A stretch of 64,000 bases of DNA, from assembly GCA_022826705.1 (NCBI GenBank), contig JAJDUJ010000025.1, forward strand, positions 62,001 through 126,000, in the 5' to 3' direction. The notes beneath the pieces were generated by a model. It saw nothing but the letters and a program-made list of their open reading frames with translations, was not told the DNA's origin and did no database searches. The translations under genes were made by a program, and so were the position numbers. This DNA is from Acidimicrobiia bacterium (lineage in GTDB: Bacteria > Actinomycetota > Acidimicrobiia > Acidimicrobiales > Bin134). This document shows, piece by piece, positions 34,523 to 42,811 of the stretch; positions within the stretch are counted from its first letter, which is position 1; every line of letters starts with the position of its first letter.

Positions 34523-37303
34523 ATGAGAGGACCGGAGTGCCTGGGCCGAAGCGCTCTGGTCGAAGTGGGGCAGCCGGCACCGGAGGAGTGGAGCGATTGC
34601 CGTCGGCTCACGGTTCAGACCGGCGCATTCAATCCTGAGGTGGGCCGGGAGCTGAGGCGGGCCTGGGTGGAGCGCACTCCGCTGGTGGTCGAACTGGACG
34701 GCGAGCTGCCACCGCCCGAGCCGGTGATGCACGCCCAGTGGTGGGAGCTCAAGCCGGGTCTGACCATGCCCGCCGAGGTGCTCCGCCATCTGCTGACGGC
34801 CAATGCGGTGGATTGGCGCGACCCTGAACAACCCCGGTTTGAGCCGCAAGAGCGGGCCCTGTCTTTAGGAGCCCGTCCCGCGGAAGCTGGCGAGCCAGGA
34901 GATGTGGTGACCGATGCCGGCCCGGTGTGGTGCGATGGGGGGCCGTTCGACGTGTTCACCAGCGAGGTGCTGGGCGGCAGACACGCTACCGGTGGGGTAG
35001 CTGGCGAGGAGCTTGGTGCCGGGTTGGTCTCCGCGGTGAACCTGGCAGTGGGCAGCCTGAAAGCGCTCAGCCCGGCCGTACCCCGGGCCGATCTTGCCGA
35101 TGACCAGCGTGCCGCGGTCGGCCACCTGGGAGGAGCGGCCAACATTGTGGCGCCAGCCGGGTCGGGCAAGACTCGGGTGCTCACCGAGCGAGCCCGGTAC
35201 TTGGTGCGCGACCTCGGGGTAGACCCAAGAGCCGTCTGCTTGGTGGCGTTCAACGTGCGGGCCCGGGCCGAGATGCAGGAGCGCACCGCCGATCTACCGG
35301 GCTTGGAGGTACGCACGCTGAACAGCCTGGCGCTGGCCATCTGCAACGGCACCGGGCCGTTTGCCCGACCCCGAGACCACGGTCGGGTGGAGGTGGTGGA
35401 CGAGAGGCAAGTGCGGGATCTGCTCGGCGAGATGGTGCCCCGCAAACGGCGGGCCATGACCGATCAGCTCGCCCCCTGGATTGAGGCGCTGGGCGCGTCC
35501 CGCCTGGGTTTGCGCGATCCCGCCGAGGTGGAGCGCGATTTCCATCCCGATGTTCCCGACTTCTCCGAAACCGCCCCCCGCTATGTGAGCCTGCTCGACG
35601 CCGAGGGGCTGGTGGACTTCGACCAGCAGATCATGCGGGCTATCGACATCTTGCTGAGCGACCCCGCCGCCCGGGCCGCGGCCCGGCGCACCTGCGGCAT
35701 TCTGCTGGTGGACGAATTCCAAGACCTCACCCCCGCGCACCTCCTGTTGGTACGGCTGCTGGCCGGGCCGAGGGCCGATGTGTTCGGCGTGGGCGACGAC
35801 GACCAGACCATCTACGGCTACTCCGGTGCCTCCCCGGAGTGGCTCATCGACTACCACAAGCATTTCCCCGGTGCTGAGCGCCACGAGCTGCACGTCAACT
35901 ACCGCTGCCCTCCCGAGGTGGTTGACGCGGCCTCGAACCTCCTGTCCCACAACCGCCGCCGCATCGACAAACAGATCACTGTGGCGCCGAGCGAGGATCG
36001 ACAAGACGAAGGCGACTCCGGTTCGGCCATCACTGTCGAGACGGTAGACGACGGAGCGCCGGTGCTGCGTCGGACGATCGAGTCGCTCCTCGATGGCGGT
36101 GCCGGACCCCAGGATGTTGCCGTGTTGACCAGGGTCAACAGCACGCTGCTGGTGCCCCAGGTCGTTCTGGGCGACATGGGGGTGCCGTCCAATCAGCCGG
36201 TGGGCCGCCTGTTCTTGGAGCGCACCGGGGTGGCCGCCGCCCTGGCCTGGCTCGACATCGCCACCGCCCCCGAGCGCGACCTGCCGGCCCGGGCGCTTTC
36301 GGACGCAGCCCGCCGTCCGCCCCGGGGCATCTCCCCCCGAGTCATCGAGTGGATCGCCGAGCAGCAGAGCACCTCGCAGATCAAGGCTCTGGCCGGCCGC
36401 ATCAAAGACGAGCGGTCGTCCAAGAAGGTGGGCGAGTTCGCCGACGACGTCGAGATGCTGCGGTCAAGATTCAAGAAGGCAGGCGGAGAAGTCACCACCC
36501 GATCACTGTTGGAGACGGTGCGAGACGAGATGGGCCTCGGCGGCAGCCTGGACACCCGATTGGACGCATCTCGCCGCTCCGTCGACCGGTCGGCTCACGG
36601 CGACGATCTGCGGGCCCTCATCTCGGTGGCCCACCTGCATCCCGACCCGACCGACTTTCGGAGATGGCTGTTAGACCGGCTCGCGGACGGGTTCGAGGGG
36701 GAGGGCAGCGGACGCGGTGTTCACTTGGCCACTGTGCACCGGGTGAAGGGTCGGGAATGGCCCTATGTGATCGTCTACGAGGCGTCGAAGGGGCTGATGC
36801 CCCACCGCTTGGCCGGCGACCTCGAAGAGGAAAGGCGGGTGTTCCACGTGGCCATCACCCGATGCTCAGAATCGGTCACCCTCATCTGCGGCGACCCGCC
36901 TACCGACTTCCAACACGAGCTGGCCTCTCGGTATAGGCCTCCTCCCCAACCCGACCCCGCAACCACTTCCGGTTTGCTGACACCGCCAGTGGTGGTGGCA
37001 ACGGCCTCATCGCCGAGGGCAAACACCGCAGCCAAGCCGACGAAGCGCCCCAAGGCCCAGCCTCCCGCCGACCCGGTGGGCGCGGCGGCGTTCGAGACGC
37101 TGAAAGCCTGGCGGCTGGAGCGCAGCCGAGCCGACAACGTCCCCGCCTACGTCGTGTTCAGCAACGCCACCCTCATCGAGCTGGCCACCCATCGCCCCAC
37201 CACCGATGCGGGACTGCGGGCCATTAGCGGCATCGGCCCCGCCAAGTTGACCGCCTACGGCGAGGCGGTCAAAGAAATTCTCGGCCAGTTCGCTACGCCT
37301 TGA
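34523..37303 (+). CDS. UvrD2-like SF1 helicase with HRDC domain and novel N-terminal region
   Basis: 926-residue 3'-5' DNA helicase. Walker A APAGSGKT at 210-217, motif II LLVDEFQDLTP, motif III GVGDDDQTIYGYSG, motif IV NYRCPPEVV, motif V ATVHRVKGREWP and motif VI VAITRCSES. Residues about 855-926 are an HRDC domain, as in mycobacterial UvrD2, with ALRAISGIGPAKL. Ahead of the motor lie about 190 residues (motifs HAQWWELKPG, RALSLGARP) that I do not recognise and that UvrD2 of mycobacteria, about 700 residues, lacks. The ATG has GGGGGA 5 nt upstream. The last 11 bp overlap dxs, convergent. Confidence 0.85.
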   Translation: MRGPECLGRSALVEVGQPAPEEWSDCRRLTVQTGAFNPEVGRELRRAWVERTPLVVELDGELPPPEPVMHAQWWELKPGLTMPAEVLRHLLTANAVDWRDPEQPRFEPQERALSLGARPAEAGEPGDVVTDAGPVWCDGGPFDVFTSEVLGGRHATGGVAGEELGAGLVSAVNLAVGSLKALSPAVPRADLADDQRAAVGHLGGAANIVAPAGSGKTRVLTERARYLVRDLGVDPRAVCLVAFNVRARAEMQERTADLPGLEVRTLNSLALAICNGTGPFARPRDHGRVEVVDERQVRDLLGEMVPRKRRAMTDQLAPWIEALGASRLGLRDPAEVERDFHPDVPDFSETAPRYVSLLDAEGLVDFDQQIMRAIDILLSDPAARAAARRTCGILLVDEFQDLTPAHLLLVRLLAGPRADVFGVGDDDQTIYGYSGASPEWLIDYHKHFPGAERHELHVNYRCPPEVVDAASNLLSHNRRRIDKQITVAPSEDRQDEGDSGSAITVETVDDGAPVLRRTIESLLDGGAGPQDVAVLTRVNSTLLVPQVVLGDMGVPSNQPVGRLFLERTGVAAALAWLDIATAPERDLPARALSDAARRPPRGISPRVIEWIAEQQSTSQIKALAGRIKDERSSKKVGEFADDVEMLRSRFKKAGGEVTTRSLLETVRDEMGLGGSLDTRLDASRRSVDRSAHGDDLRALISVAHLHPDPTDFRRWLLDRLADGFEGEGSGRGVHLATVHRVKGREWPYVIVYEASKGLMPHRLAGDLEEERRVFHVAITRCSESVTLICGDPPTDFQHELASRYRPPPQPDPATTSGLLTPPVVVATASSPRANTAAKPTKRPKAQPPADPVGAAAFETLKAWRLERSRADNVPAYVVFSNATLIELATHRPTTDAGLRAISGIGPAKLTAYGEAVKEILGQFATP

Positions 37304-39146
37304 CGGCCAGCGCCTCGCGGGCCGTCTCCGCGATGCCGGCGGCGTCGAGGCCGCAATCGGCCAGGATCTGGTCGGGCTTGCCGTGGGGGATGTACTCGTT
37401 GGGCACGCCCAGCACCCGGATAGCGGGCACGGCACCCTCGCGGCCCGAGTGGGCCAGTTGGTGGGCCACGGAACTGCCCGCCCCGCCCTCTCGCCAACCG
37501 TCCTCAATAGTCACAACCGCCCGATGGCGGGCGGCGTCGGCCAACATGTCCTCGTCCAGAGGCTTGACGCTGCGCACGTCCCACACGGTGGTCGACACGC
37601 CGTCGGCCTCCAGCAGTTCGGCAGCTTCTTCTGCCGGGGCCAGCATCTTGCCCACCGATAGCAGGCACACGTCGGCGCCCTCTTTCACCTTACGACCCGT
37701 GAGGCCGAACCCCACTTGATCTTCGGGCACCGACGGGGCCGCGGTTTTGGCCCACCGTATGGCCACCGGTCCGGTGGTGATCTCCAAGGCGTCGTGCAGC
37801 ATCTGCTGAAGCTCTTGGTAAGACGAGGGGGCAAGCACAGTCATGCCGGGAATCTTGGTGAGCAGCACCATGTCGAGCACCCCGTGGTGCGACGCTCCGT
37901 CGTCGCCGGTGATGCCGGCCCGGTCCAAGCAGAACACCACCGGCTGGTTGTGCAGGCCCACATCGAGGTTCACCTGATCGATGGCCCGGGTCAAAAATGT
38001 GGAGTAGATGGCCACCACCGGGCGGAGCCCGCCCATGGCCATGCCGGCGGCGGCGGTCACGGCATGCTGCTCGGCGATGCCCACGTCGAAGCACCGCTCC
38101 GGGAACCGCTCGGCGAACGGCAACAGCCCGGTGGAGTCGGGCATGGCCGCAGTGATGGCCACTAGCTCAGGACGGGCCTCGGCCTCTTTGATCAGCGCAG
38201 TGGTGAAAGCCTCGGTGTAGCTTCCCGGCTTTGCGTACGACGTGTCGTGCATGTTCTTGACCGGATCGTTCTCAGCCGGTGCATACCCTCGGCCCTTTTG
38301 GGTGAGCACATGCACCAGACACGGCCCCTCGAGATGGGACACCCGGCTGAACACCCGCTCCAGCTTGCCCAGGTCGTGGCCGTCGAACGGTCCGAAGTAG
38401 CTGATGCCCAACTCGTCGAAGAATGTGCGGGGCTCCACCATCTCCCGCACCGCGGCCTTGGCGGCCCCCACGGTACGGCCGGCCAGATCGCCCACCCAGG
38501 GGATGTTCTGAAGAACCTTGCGTACCTGGTTGTCGGTGCGGACATACCGGGGGTCCATCCGCACCCGCAGCAGGCTCTCCGACAGCCGGGAGACGGTGGG
38601 CGCATAGGAGCGTCCGTTGTCGTTGAGCACCAGGGTCACATTGCACCCTGAGTGTCCGATGTTGTTGAGCCCCTCGAAGGCCACCCCCCCGGTGAGGGAT
38701 CCATCGCCCACCACGGCGATCACCCGCCGCTGTTCGCCACCGGCGGCTTGCTGTGCCGTGGCCAGGCCGTGGGCGTAGCTCAACACGGTGGAGGCGTGGC
38801 TGTTCTCGATCCAGTCGTGGGGGGACTCCTCCCGGCTCGGGTATCCCGACAGGCCGCCGGGTTGGCGCAGCGTCTTGAATTGGTCGGTCCGCCCTGTGAG
38901 CATTTTGTGTACGTAGGCTTGGTGGCCGGTGTCCCACAGGATGATGTCGCGGGGAGAGTCGAACACCAGATGAAGGGCCAGCGTCAACTCCACAACACCC
39001 AGGTTGGAGCCCAAGTGACCACCGGTGGAGTTGACCGTCTCGACGATGAACTCTCGGATCTCCTCCGCAAGCTCGGTTAATTCTTCGTCACCCAGTCGGC
39101 GCAGATCAGCGGGACAGGTGACCTTGCGTAAATGATTGGTGTCCAT
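37293..39146 (-). CDS. dxs: 1-deoxy-D-xylulose-5-phosphate synthase
   Basis: 617-residue ThDP enzyme that condenses pyruvate and glyceraldehyde 3-phosphate, the first step of the MEP isoprenoid pathway. Seen: GGHLGSNLGVVELT, DTGHQAYVHK, the ThDP motif VGDGSLTGG through LVLNDNGRSYAPTV, GPFDGHD and the transketolase C-terminal region with DRAGITGDDGASHHG. ATG 39146 follows GGGAGGGA; the open frame above it is not part of the gene. Products feed the polyprenyl carriers used by uppP and the GT-C-like proteins in this window. Confidence 0.95.
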   Translation of the reverse strand: MDTNHLRKVTCPADLRRLGDEELTELAEEIREFIVETVNSTGGHLGSNLGVVELTLALHLVFDSPRDIILWDTGHQAYVHKMLTGRTDQFKTLRQPGGLSGYPSREESPHDWIENSHASTVLSYAHGLATAQQAAGGEQRRVIAVVGDGSLTGGVAFEGLNNIGHSGCNVTLVLNDNGRSYAPTVSRLSESLLRVRMDPRYVRTDNQVRKVLQNIPWVGDLAGRTVGAAKAAVREMVEPRTFFDELGISYFGPFDGHDLGKLERVFSRVSHLEGPCLVHVLTQKGRGYAPAENDPVKNMHDTSYAKPGSYTEAFTTALIKEAEARPELVAITAAMPDSTGLLPFAERFPERCFDVGIAEQHAVTAAAGMAMGGLRPVVAIYSTFLTRAIDQVNLDVGLHNQPVVFCLDRAGITGDDGASHHGVLDMVLLTKIPGMTVLAPSSYQELQQMLHDALEITTGPVAIRWAKTAAPSVPEDQVGFGLTGRKVKEGADVCLLSVGKMLAPAEEAAELLEADGVSTTVWDVRSVKPLDEDMLADAARHRAVVTIEDGWREGGAGSSVAHQLAHSGREGAVPAIRVLGVPNEYIPHGKPDQILADCGLDAAGIAETAREALAVKA

Positions 39147-39172
39147 TTCCCTCCCTGCGGGTTGGGCGATCC

Positions 39173-39178
39173 AGGTTA
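39173..39178 (-). promoter_or_regulatory. -10 box for dxs overlapping the PAP2 stop
   Basis: TAACCT on the minus strand, 26 nt before ATG 39146; its TAA is the stop codon of the PAP2 gene. The leader would contain the GGGAGGGA ribosome-binding site. Confidence 0.4.
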
Positions 39179-39973
39179 CCCGCGGTCTCGCCACGCGTGG
39201 TAGCCCCGTGCTGCCGCCCAGCCCACGCCCAAAGCGCCCAGTCCGCCCACCGCGTCGATCCAGTAGTGGTTGGCGGTCACCACGATGGCGAACAGGGTGA
39301 GCCAGGGGTAGGCGGCGATGGCCCATTTGCCCACCGGGTGCACCAAATGCTTGCGCAACGCCAGATAGCACCACATGGCCCAGGCGAAATGGAGGCTGGG
39401 CATGGCGGCGTACTGGTTGGAGAGCGTTTCGGCCGCGCCCGAGGTGAACGACCACAGTCCGCCCAACTCGGTCACCGTGTCGACATACCCGGTTTCGGCC
39501 AGATCGCCGCCGTAGCGCCCGCCCACTGACAGCAGACGAGGGGGCATGAGCGGGAACAGGGCGAACCCCACCAGGGCCGAGCCGGTGGTCAAGAGCCCGG
39601 TGGTGCGCCAGAACGGGTAGTGCCGGGGGAAGCGCCAGTAGAGCCAGATGAGGGTGAACGCGGTGACCGCGAAGTGGAATAGCCCGTAGAACAGGTTCCA
39701 GAACTGGATGAACGCCACCCATCCGATGAACAGGTCTTGGAGGTCGCGCTCGAAATACAGGCCGATGCTGCGCTCCCAGTCGATCACCAGCTCCGCGTTG
39801 GCCTGCGCTTTACCCGGCTCCACCGCGGCGCTCCCGAACTGGTTGCGCACCCAGGAGTAGATGCCGTAGAAGGCCCCGATAACCGCCAGCTCCAGATACC
39901 AGCGGGGCCGGGTGCGGCTCTTGGCCATACCACGTCGTCGCAGCGTGCCCGACTTCAGCGAGGACAGCGTCAT
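39176..39973 (-). CDS. PAP2-superfamily membrane phosphatase/phosphotransferase
   Basis: 265-residue integral membrane protein of the PAP2_3 (Aur1-like) group with about six helices. The catalytic pieces are MPSLHFAWAM (central Ser-His) and TANHYWIDAVGG (C-terminal His-Asp). The first part of the usual KxxxxxxRP motif is less clear. Such enzymes dephosphorylate lipid phosphates or move inositol phosphate onto lipids. It follows the flippase-like gene by 21 nt and precedes dxs, so a role in envelope lipid or polyprenyl-phosphate turnover is likely. Confidence 0.82.
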   Translation of the reverse strand: MTLSSLKSGTLRRRGMAKSRTRPRWYLELAVIGAFYGIYSWVRNQFGSAAVEPGKAQANAELVIDWERSIGLYFERDLQDLFIGWVAFIQFWNLFYGLFHFAVTAFTLIWLYWRFPRHYPFWRTTGLLTTGSALVGFALFPLMPPRLLSVGGRYGGDLAETGYVDTVTELGGLWSFTSGAAETLSNQYAAMPSLHFAWAMWCYLALRKHLVHPVGKWAIAAYPWLTLFAIVVTANHYWIDAVGGLGALGVGWAAARGYHAWRDRG

Positions 39974-39994
39974 GGCTCCGGGTGTCAGCGGCGG

Positions 39995-40990
39995 TCAGCG
40001 CTCACGGCGGAAGCGCGAGGCCCGCTGCCAGTGGCGGCCGCCGAACACCAGCGCCGGCAGCCCCACCAGGCTGCCGGCCACGGTGAGGAAGTAGAGCAGC
40101 AGCCCCATGGCGATGGCCCGCTCATCGATCACGCCCAAGTCGTGGAGGAACAGCACCAAGGCCCCCTCCCGCAGGCCAAGCCCTCCCAGGCCGATGGGCA
40201 GCACCTGGATGATGAGCACCGCGGGGATGAACGCCATCAGCTCGGTGGGCCCCAGGCCGTTGATCCCCACCACCTTGGCCGCGCACCCGGCGGCGGCCAG
40301 CATTATCGCCTGGTAGGCGAAGGCGGTTATCAGCACCCGGCCGGTGTCGCGGGGCTTGGCCCGAAGCTCGTCGATGCCCATGTGCAGACCGTTCACGAAG
40401 CGGACCCAGCCGTTGCGCCGGCTGACCCATCGGCCGAACCACTGATTGCCCACCAGCAGCAGGATCAGTCCGAGAGCCAGCAGGGTGAGGCCGGCGGTGC
40501 TGGCCGCCACTCGGGAGGGGGCGCCCAATCCTCGCAGCTCTTCGTCGAGCGCCAAGCCCAGCAGCGTGAACACCGGCAGCACGATCCAGCCGCTGAGCCG
40601 CTCCAACAGCACCGAGGCGAAGCTGTGGGGGCCGTCGCCGGTGTCGTTGGAGAGGCGGGATATCCGCAGCACGTCGCCCCCCACCGTGGTGGGCACGAAG
40701 TTGGAGATGAACATTCCCGCCATGTAGTGCGAGAACATGCGCCGGGGCTTCACTTGCAGCCCCAGGGCGACGGCCACCTCATACCACCGGGCGGTGGCCG
40801 CCATGTTGCCCATCACGGTGAGCATGAGCGCGCCCACCAGCCAGAACGGCGTGGCCGAGTTGAAGTCGGGCCACAGTTGTCCGGCGTCGAACGAGGGCAG
40901 CCACCAGATCAACAAGAAGAACAGGGCCACGCTGATGCCCACCCGGAGCACGATGCTGAGCACCCGGCGGGTGGTGTGCTTCTCAGTCAA
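39995..40990 (-). CDS. Lysylphosphatidylglycerol synthase-like/flippase-like membrane protein (UPF0104)
   Basis: 331-residue membrane protein with eight to nine helices of the UPF0104 (LPG_synthase_TM) family, the transmembrane part of MprF found alone. Seen: the conserved GNMAATARWYEVAVALG, FISNFVPTTVGGDVLR and LPIGLGGLGLREGALVLF segments. Family members are thought to move lipids or glycolipids across the membrane. The start appears to be TTG 40990; no good ribosome-binding site is visible. Same operon as the PAP2 gene. Confidence 0.8.
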   Translation of the reverse strand: MTEKHTTRRVLSIVLRVGISVALFFLLIWWLPSFDAGQLWPDFNSATPFWLVGALMLTVMGNMAATARWYEVAVALGLQVKPRRMFSHYMAGMFISNFVPTTVGGDVLRISRLSNDTGDGPHSFASVLLERLSGWIVLPVFTLLGLALDEELRGLGAPSRVAASTAGLTLLALGLILLLVGNQWFGRWVSRRNGWVRFVNGLHMGIDELRAKPRDTGRVLITAFAYQAIMLAAAGCAAKVVGINGLGPTELMAFIPAVLIIQVLPIGLGGLGLREGALVLFLHDLGVIDERAIAMGLLLYFLTVAGSLVGLPALVFGGRHWQRASRFRRER

Positions 40991-41099
40991 GCCCGGGCCC
41001 GCAAACGTGTAGGGGTGACCCCGGGCACGCGCCAGCGGTTGAGGCGGCCATCGGGGTCATTCAGACAAGGCTATTGCCCCGCCGCGCCCCTATGGATAT

Positions 41100-41105
41100 T
41101 ACGGT
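41100..41105 (+). promoter_or_regulatory. -10 box for the ThDP enzyme (leaderless)
   Basis: TACGGT, 7 nt before ATG 41113, identical in sequence and spacing to the box at 20508. Confidence 0.5.
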
Positions 41106-41112
41106 GAGGCCA

Positions 41113-42747
41113 ATGTCGGGAAAACAGGTCACCGGTCACGGGGGCGATCAGGTTCTGGCCGCCCTGGCCCCTTTCGGAGTGCAGGAGCTGTTCACCCTGT
41201 CGGGGGGCCACATCTTCCCCTTGTACGACGCGGCGGTGAAGCAGGGCCATGTGGTGCTCTACGACGTTCGCCACGAGCAGACCGCGGTCTTCGCGGCCGA
41301 GGCGCTGGCCAAGCTGACCCGCCGTCCGGGGGTGGCCGCGGTGACCGCCGGGCCCGGGGTGACCAACTCGGTGAGCGCGGTGACCACCGCCTGGCTCAAC
41401 GGCGCGCCACTGGTGGTGCTGGGCGGCCGGGCCCCAGAGGCCCGCTGGGGGTCGGGCTCGCTCCAGGAGCTCGACCATGTGCCCATCCTGGCCCCGGTTA
41501 CCAAGCGCTCGCTCACCGCGGGGGGCGGCGACGATCTGGCCGCCGCCACCTATCGGGCTGTGCAAGCCGCCATGACCCCTCACCGGGGCCCGGTGTTCGT
41601 GGACTATCCCATGGACGTGATCTTCTCCGAGGGCTCCGGCACCGTGCCCGACGAGCCCATGCCGGTGGGCGAGGCGCCCAACCCCGACGGGGTGGCTGCG
41701 GTGGCCGACATGGTGGCTGCCGCCCGTCGTCCTGCGGTACTGGTGGGCACCGACGTGTACTGGGACGGCGCCTGGGATGCGCTGCGGGCCTGGGTGGAGG
41801 CCCAGCGGCTGCCCGCCTTCGCCAACGGCCTGGGCCGGGGATGCCTGCCCGCCGACCACGAGCTGTTCTTCAGCCGCACCCGGCGGATGCTGCGCTCCGA
41901 TGCCGATCTGGTGATTGTGGCTGGCACTCCGCTCGACTTCCGGCTCTCGTTCGGCCGGTTTGGCGATGCCCAGGTGGTGCATCTCACCGACAGCATCGAA
42001 TCGGTGTCGGCCCACGCCCAGCCGGCGGCGACGGTGTCGGGCGATTTAGTCCAGATGCTGGGTGCACTGGCCGACGGTCCCGCGCCGGCCCATCCCTCTG
42101 AGCGCGACCAGTGGGTAGCCCAACTGCGGAACACCGAGGACGCCGCTCGGGCCGAGGAGGAGGATCTGCTGACGACGGCGGCCGATCCCATCTTGCCCAC
42201 CAGGGTGTACGGGGAATTGCGCCAGGTGCTGGATCGGGATGCGGTGGTGATCGGCGACGGCGGCGACTTCGTCTCCTACGCCGGTCGATTCGTGGACTCC
42301 TATCTGCCCGGCCACTGGCTCGATCCCGGTCCGTACGGCTGTTTGGGAACCGGGATGGGCTACGCCATGGCCGCCCGGGTGGCCCACCCCGACCGTCAGG
42401 TGGTGCTGCTGTTGGGCGACGGGGCGGCCGGGTTCTCGCTGATGGACGCCGATTCGCTGGTACGCCACAACCTGCCGGTGGTCATCGTGGTGGGCAACAA
42501 CGGCTGCTGGGGCTTGGAGAAGCATCCCATGCGCCAGATGTACGGCTACGACGTGGCCGCCGACCTCCAAGAGGGGTGCCGCTACGACCAGGTGGTGACC
42601 GCCCTGGGCGGGGCCGGGGAGACCGTGGAGCGCCCCGACGACATAGCCCCCGCCCTCAAGCGGGCCCTCGACGCTGGGGTTCCCTACGTGGTAAACGTGA
42701 TCTGCGATCCCGAACACGCCTACCCCCGCCGCTCCAACCTCGGCTGA
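41113..42747 (+). CDS. Thiamine-diphosphate enzyme, acetolactate-synthase-like
   Basis: 544-residue three-domain ThDP enzyme of the acetolactate synthase/2-hydroxyacyl-CoA lyase superfamily. The activating Glu lies in VRHEQTAVFAAEA, followed by TAGPGVTNSVSAV; the ThDP-Mg motif is LGDGAAGFSLMDADSLVRHN through NNGCWGLEKH. No ilvN-type regulatory subunit is nearby, so acetolactate synthesis for branched amino acids is doubtful; oxalyl-CoA decarboxylase, 2-hydroxyacyl-CoA lyase and aldehyde-forming lyases are alternatives. ATG 41113 is chosen from the -10 box and a GTGAGG just upstream; ATG 41092 has neither. Confidence 0.8.
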   Translation: MSGKQVTGHGGDQVLAALAPFGVQELFTLSGGHIFPLYDAAVKQGHVVLYDVRHEQTAVFAAEALAKLTRRPGVAAVTAGPGVTNSVSAVTTAWLNGAPLVVLGGRAPEARWGSGSLQELDHVPILAPVTKRSLTAGGGDDLAAATYRAVQAAMTPHRGPVFVDYPMDVIFSEGSGTVPDEPMPVGEAPNPDGVAAVADMVAAARRPAVLVGTDVYWDGAWDALRAWVEAQRLPAFANGLGRGCLPADHELFFSRTRRMLRSDADLVIVAGTPLDFRLSFGRFGDAQVVHLTDSIESVSAHAQPAATVSGDLVQMLGALADGPAPAHPSERDQWVAQLRNTEDAARAEEEDLLTTAADPILPTRVYGELRQVLDRDAVVIGDGGDFVSYAGRFVDSYLPGHWLDPGPYGCLGTGMGYAMAARVAHPDRQVVLLLGDGAAGFSLMDADSLVRHNLPVVIVVGNNGCWGLEKHPMRQMYGYDVAADLQEGCRYDQVVTALGGAGETVERPDDIAPALKRALDAGVPYVVNVICDPEHAYPRRSNLG

Positions 42748-42780
42748 CGGCCCCTGTTCCCGGTTCGGACGGGATGTCGG

Positions 42781-42786
42781 TAGGCT
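42781..42786 (+). promoter_or_regulatory. -10 box for tldD
   Basis: TAGGCT, 25 nt before GTG 42812; the short leader holds AAGGGAGAAG as ribosome-binding site. Confidence 0.4.
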
Positions 42787-42811
42787 ACGGCGTCGAGGCA
42801 AGGGAGAAGCT

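Noticed and set aside
39147..39722. N-terminal extension of dxs
   Set aside because: It is antisense/overlapping with the PAP2 gene, and Dxs proteins start near the MDTNHLRKV segment, which has a ribosome-binding site.
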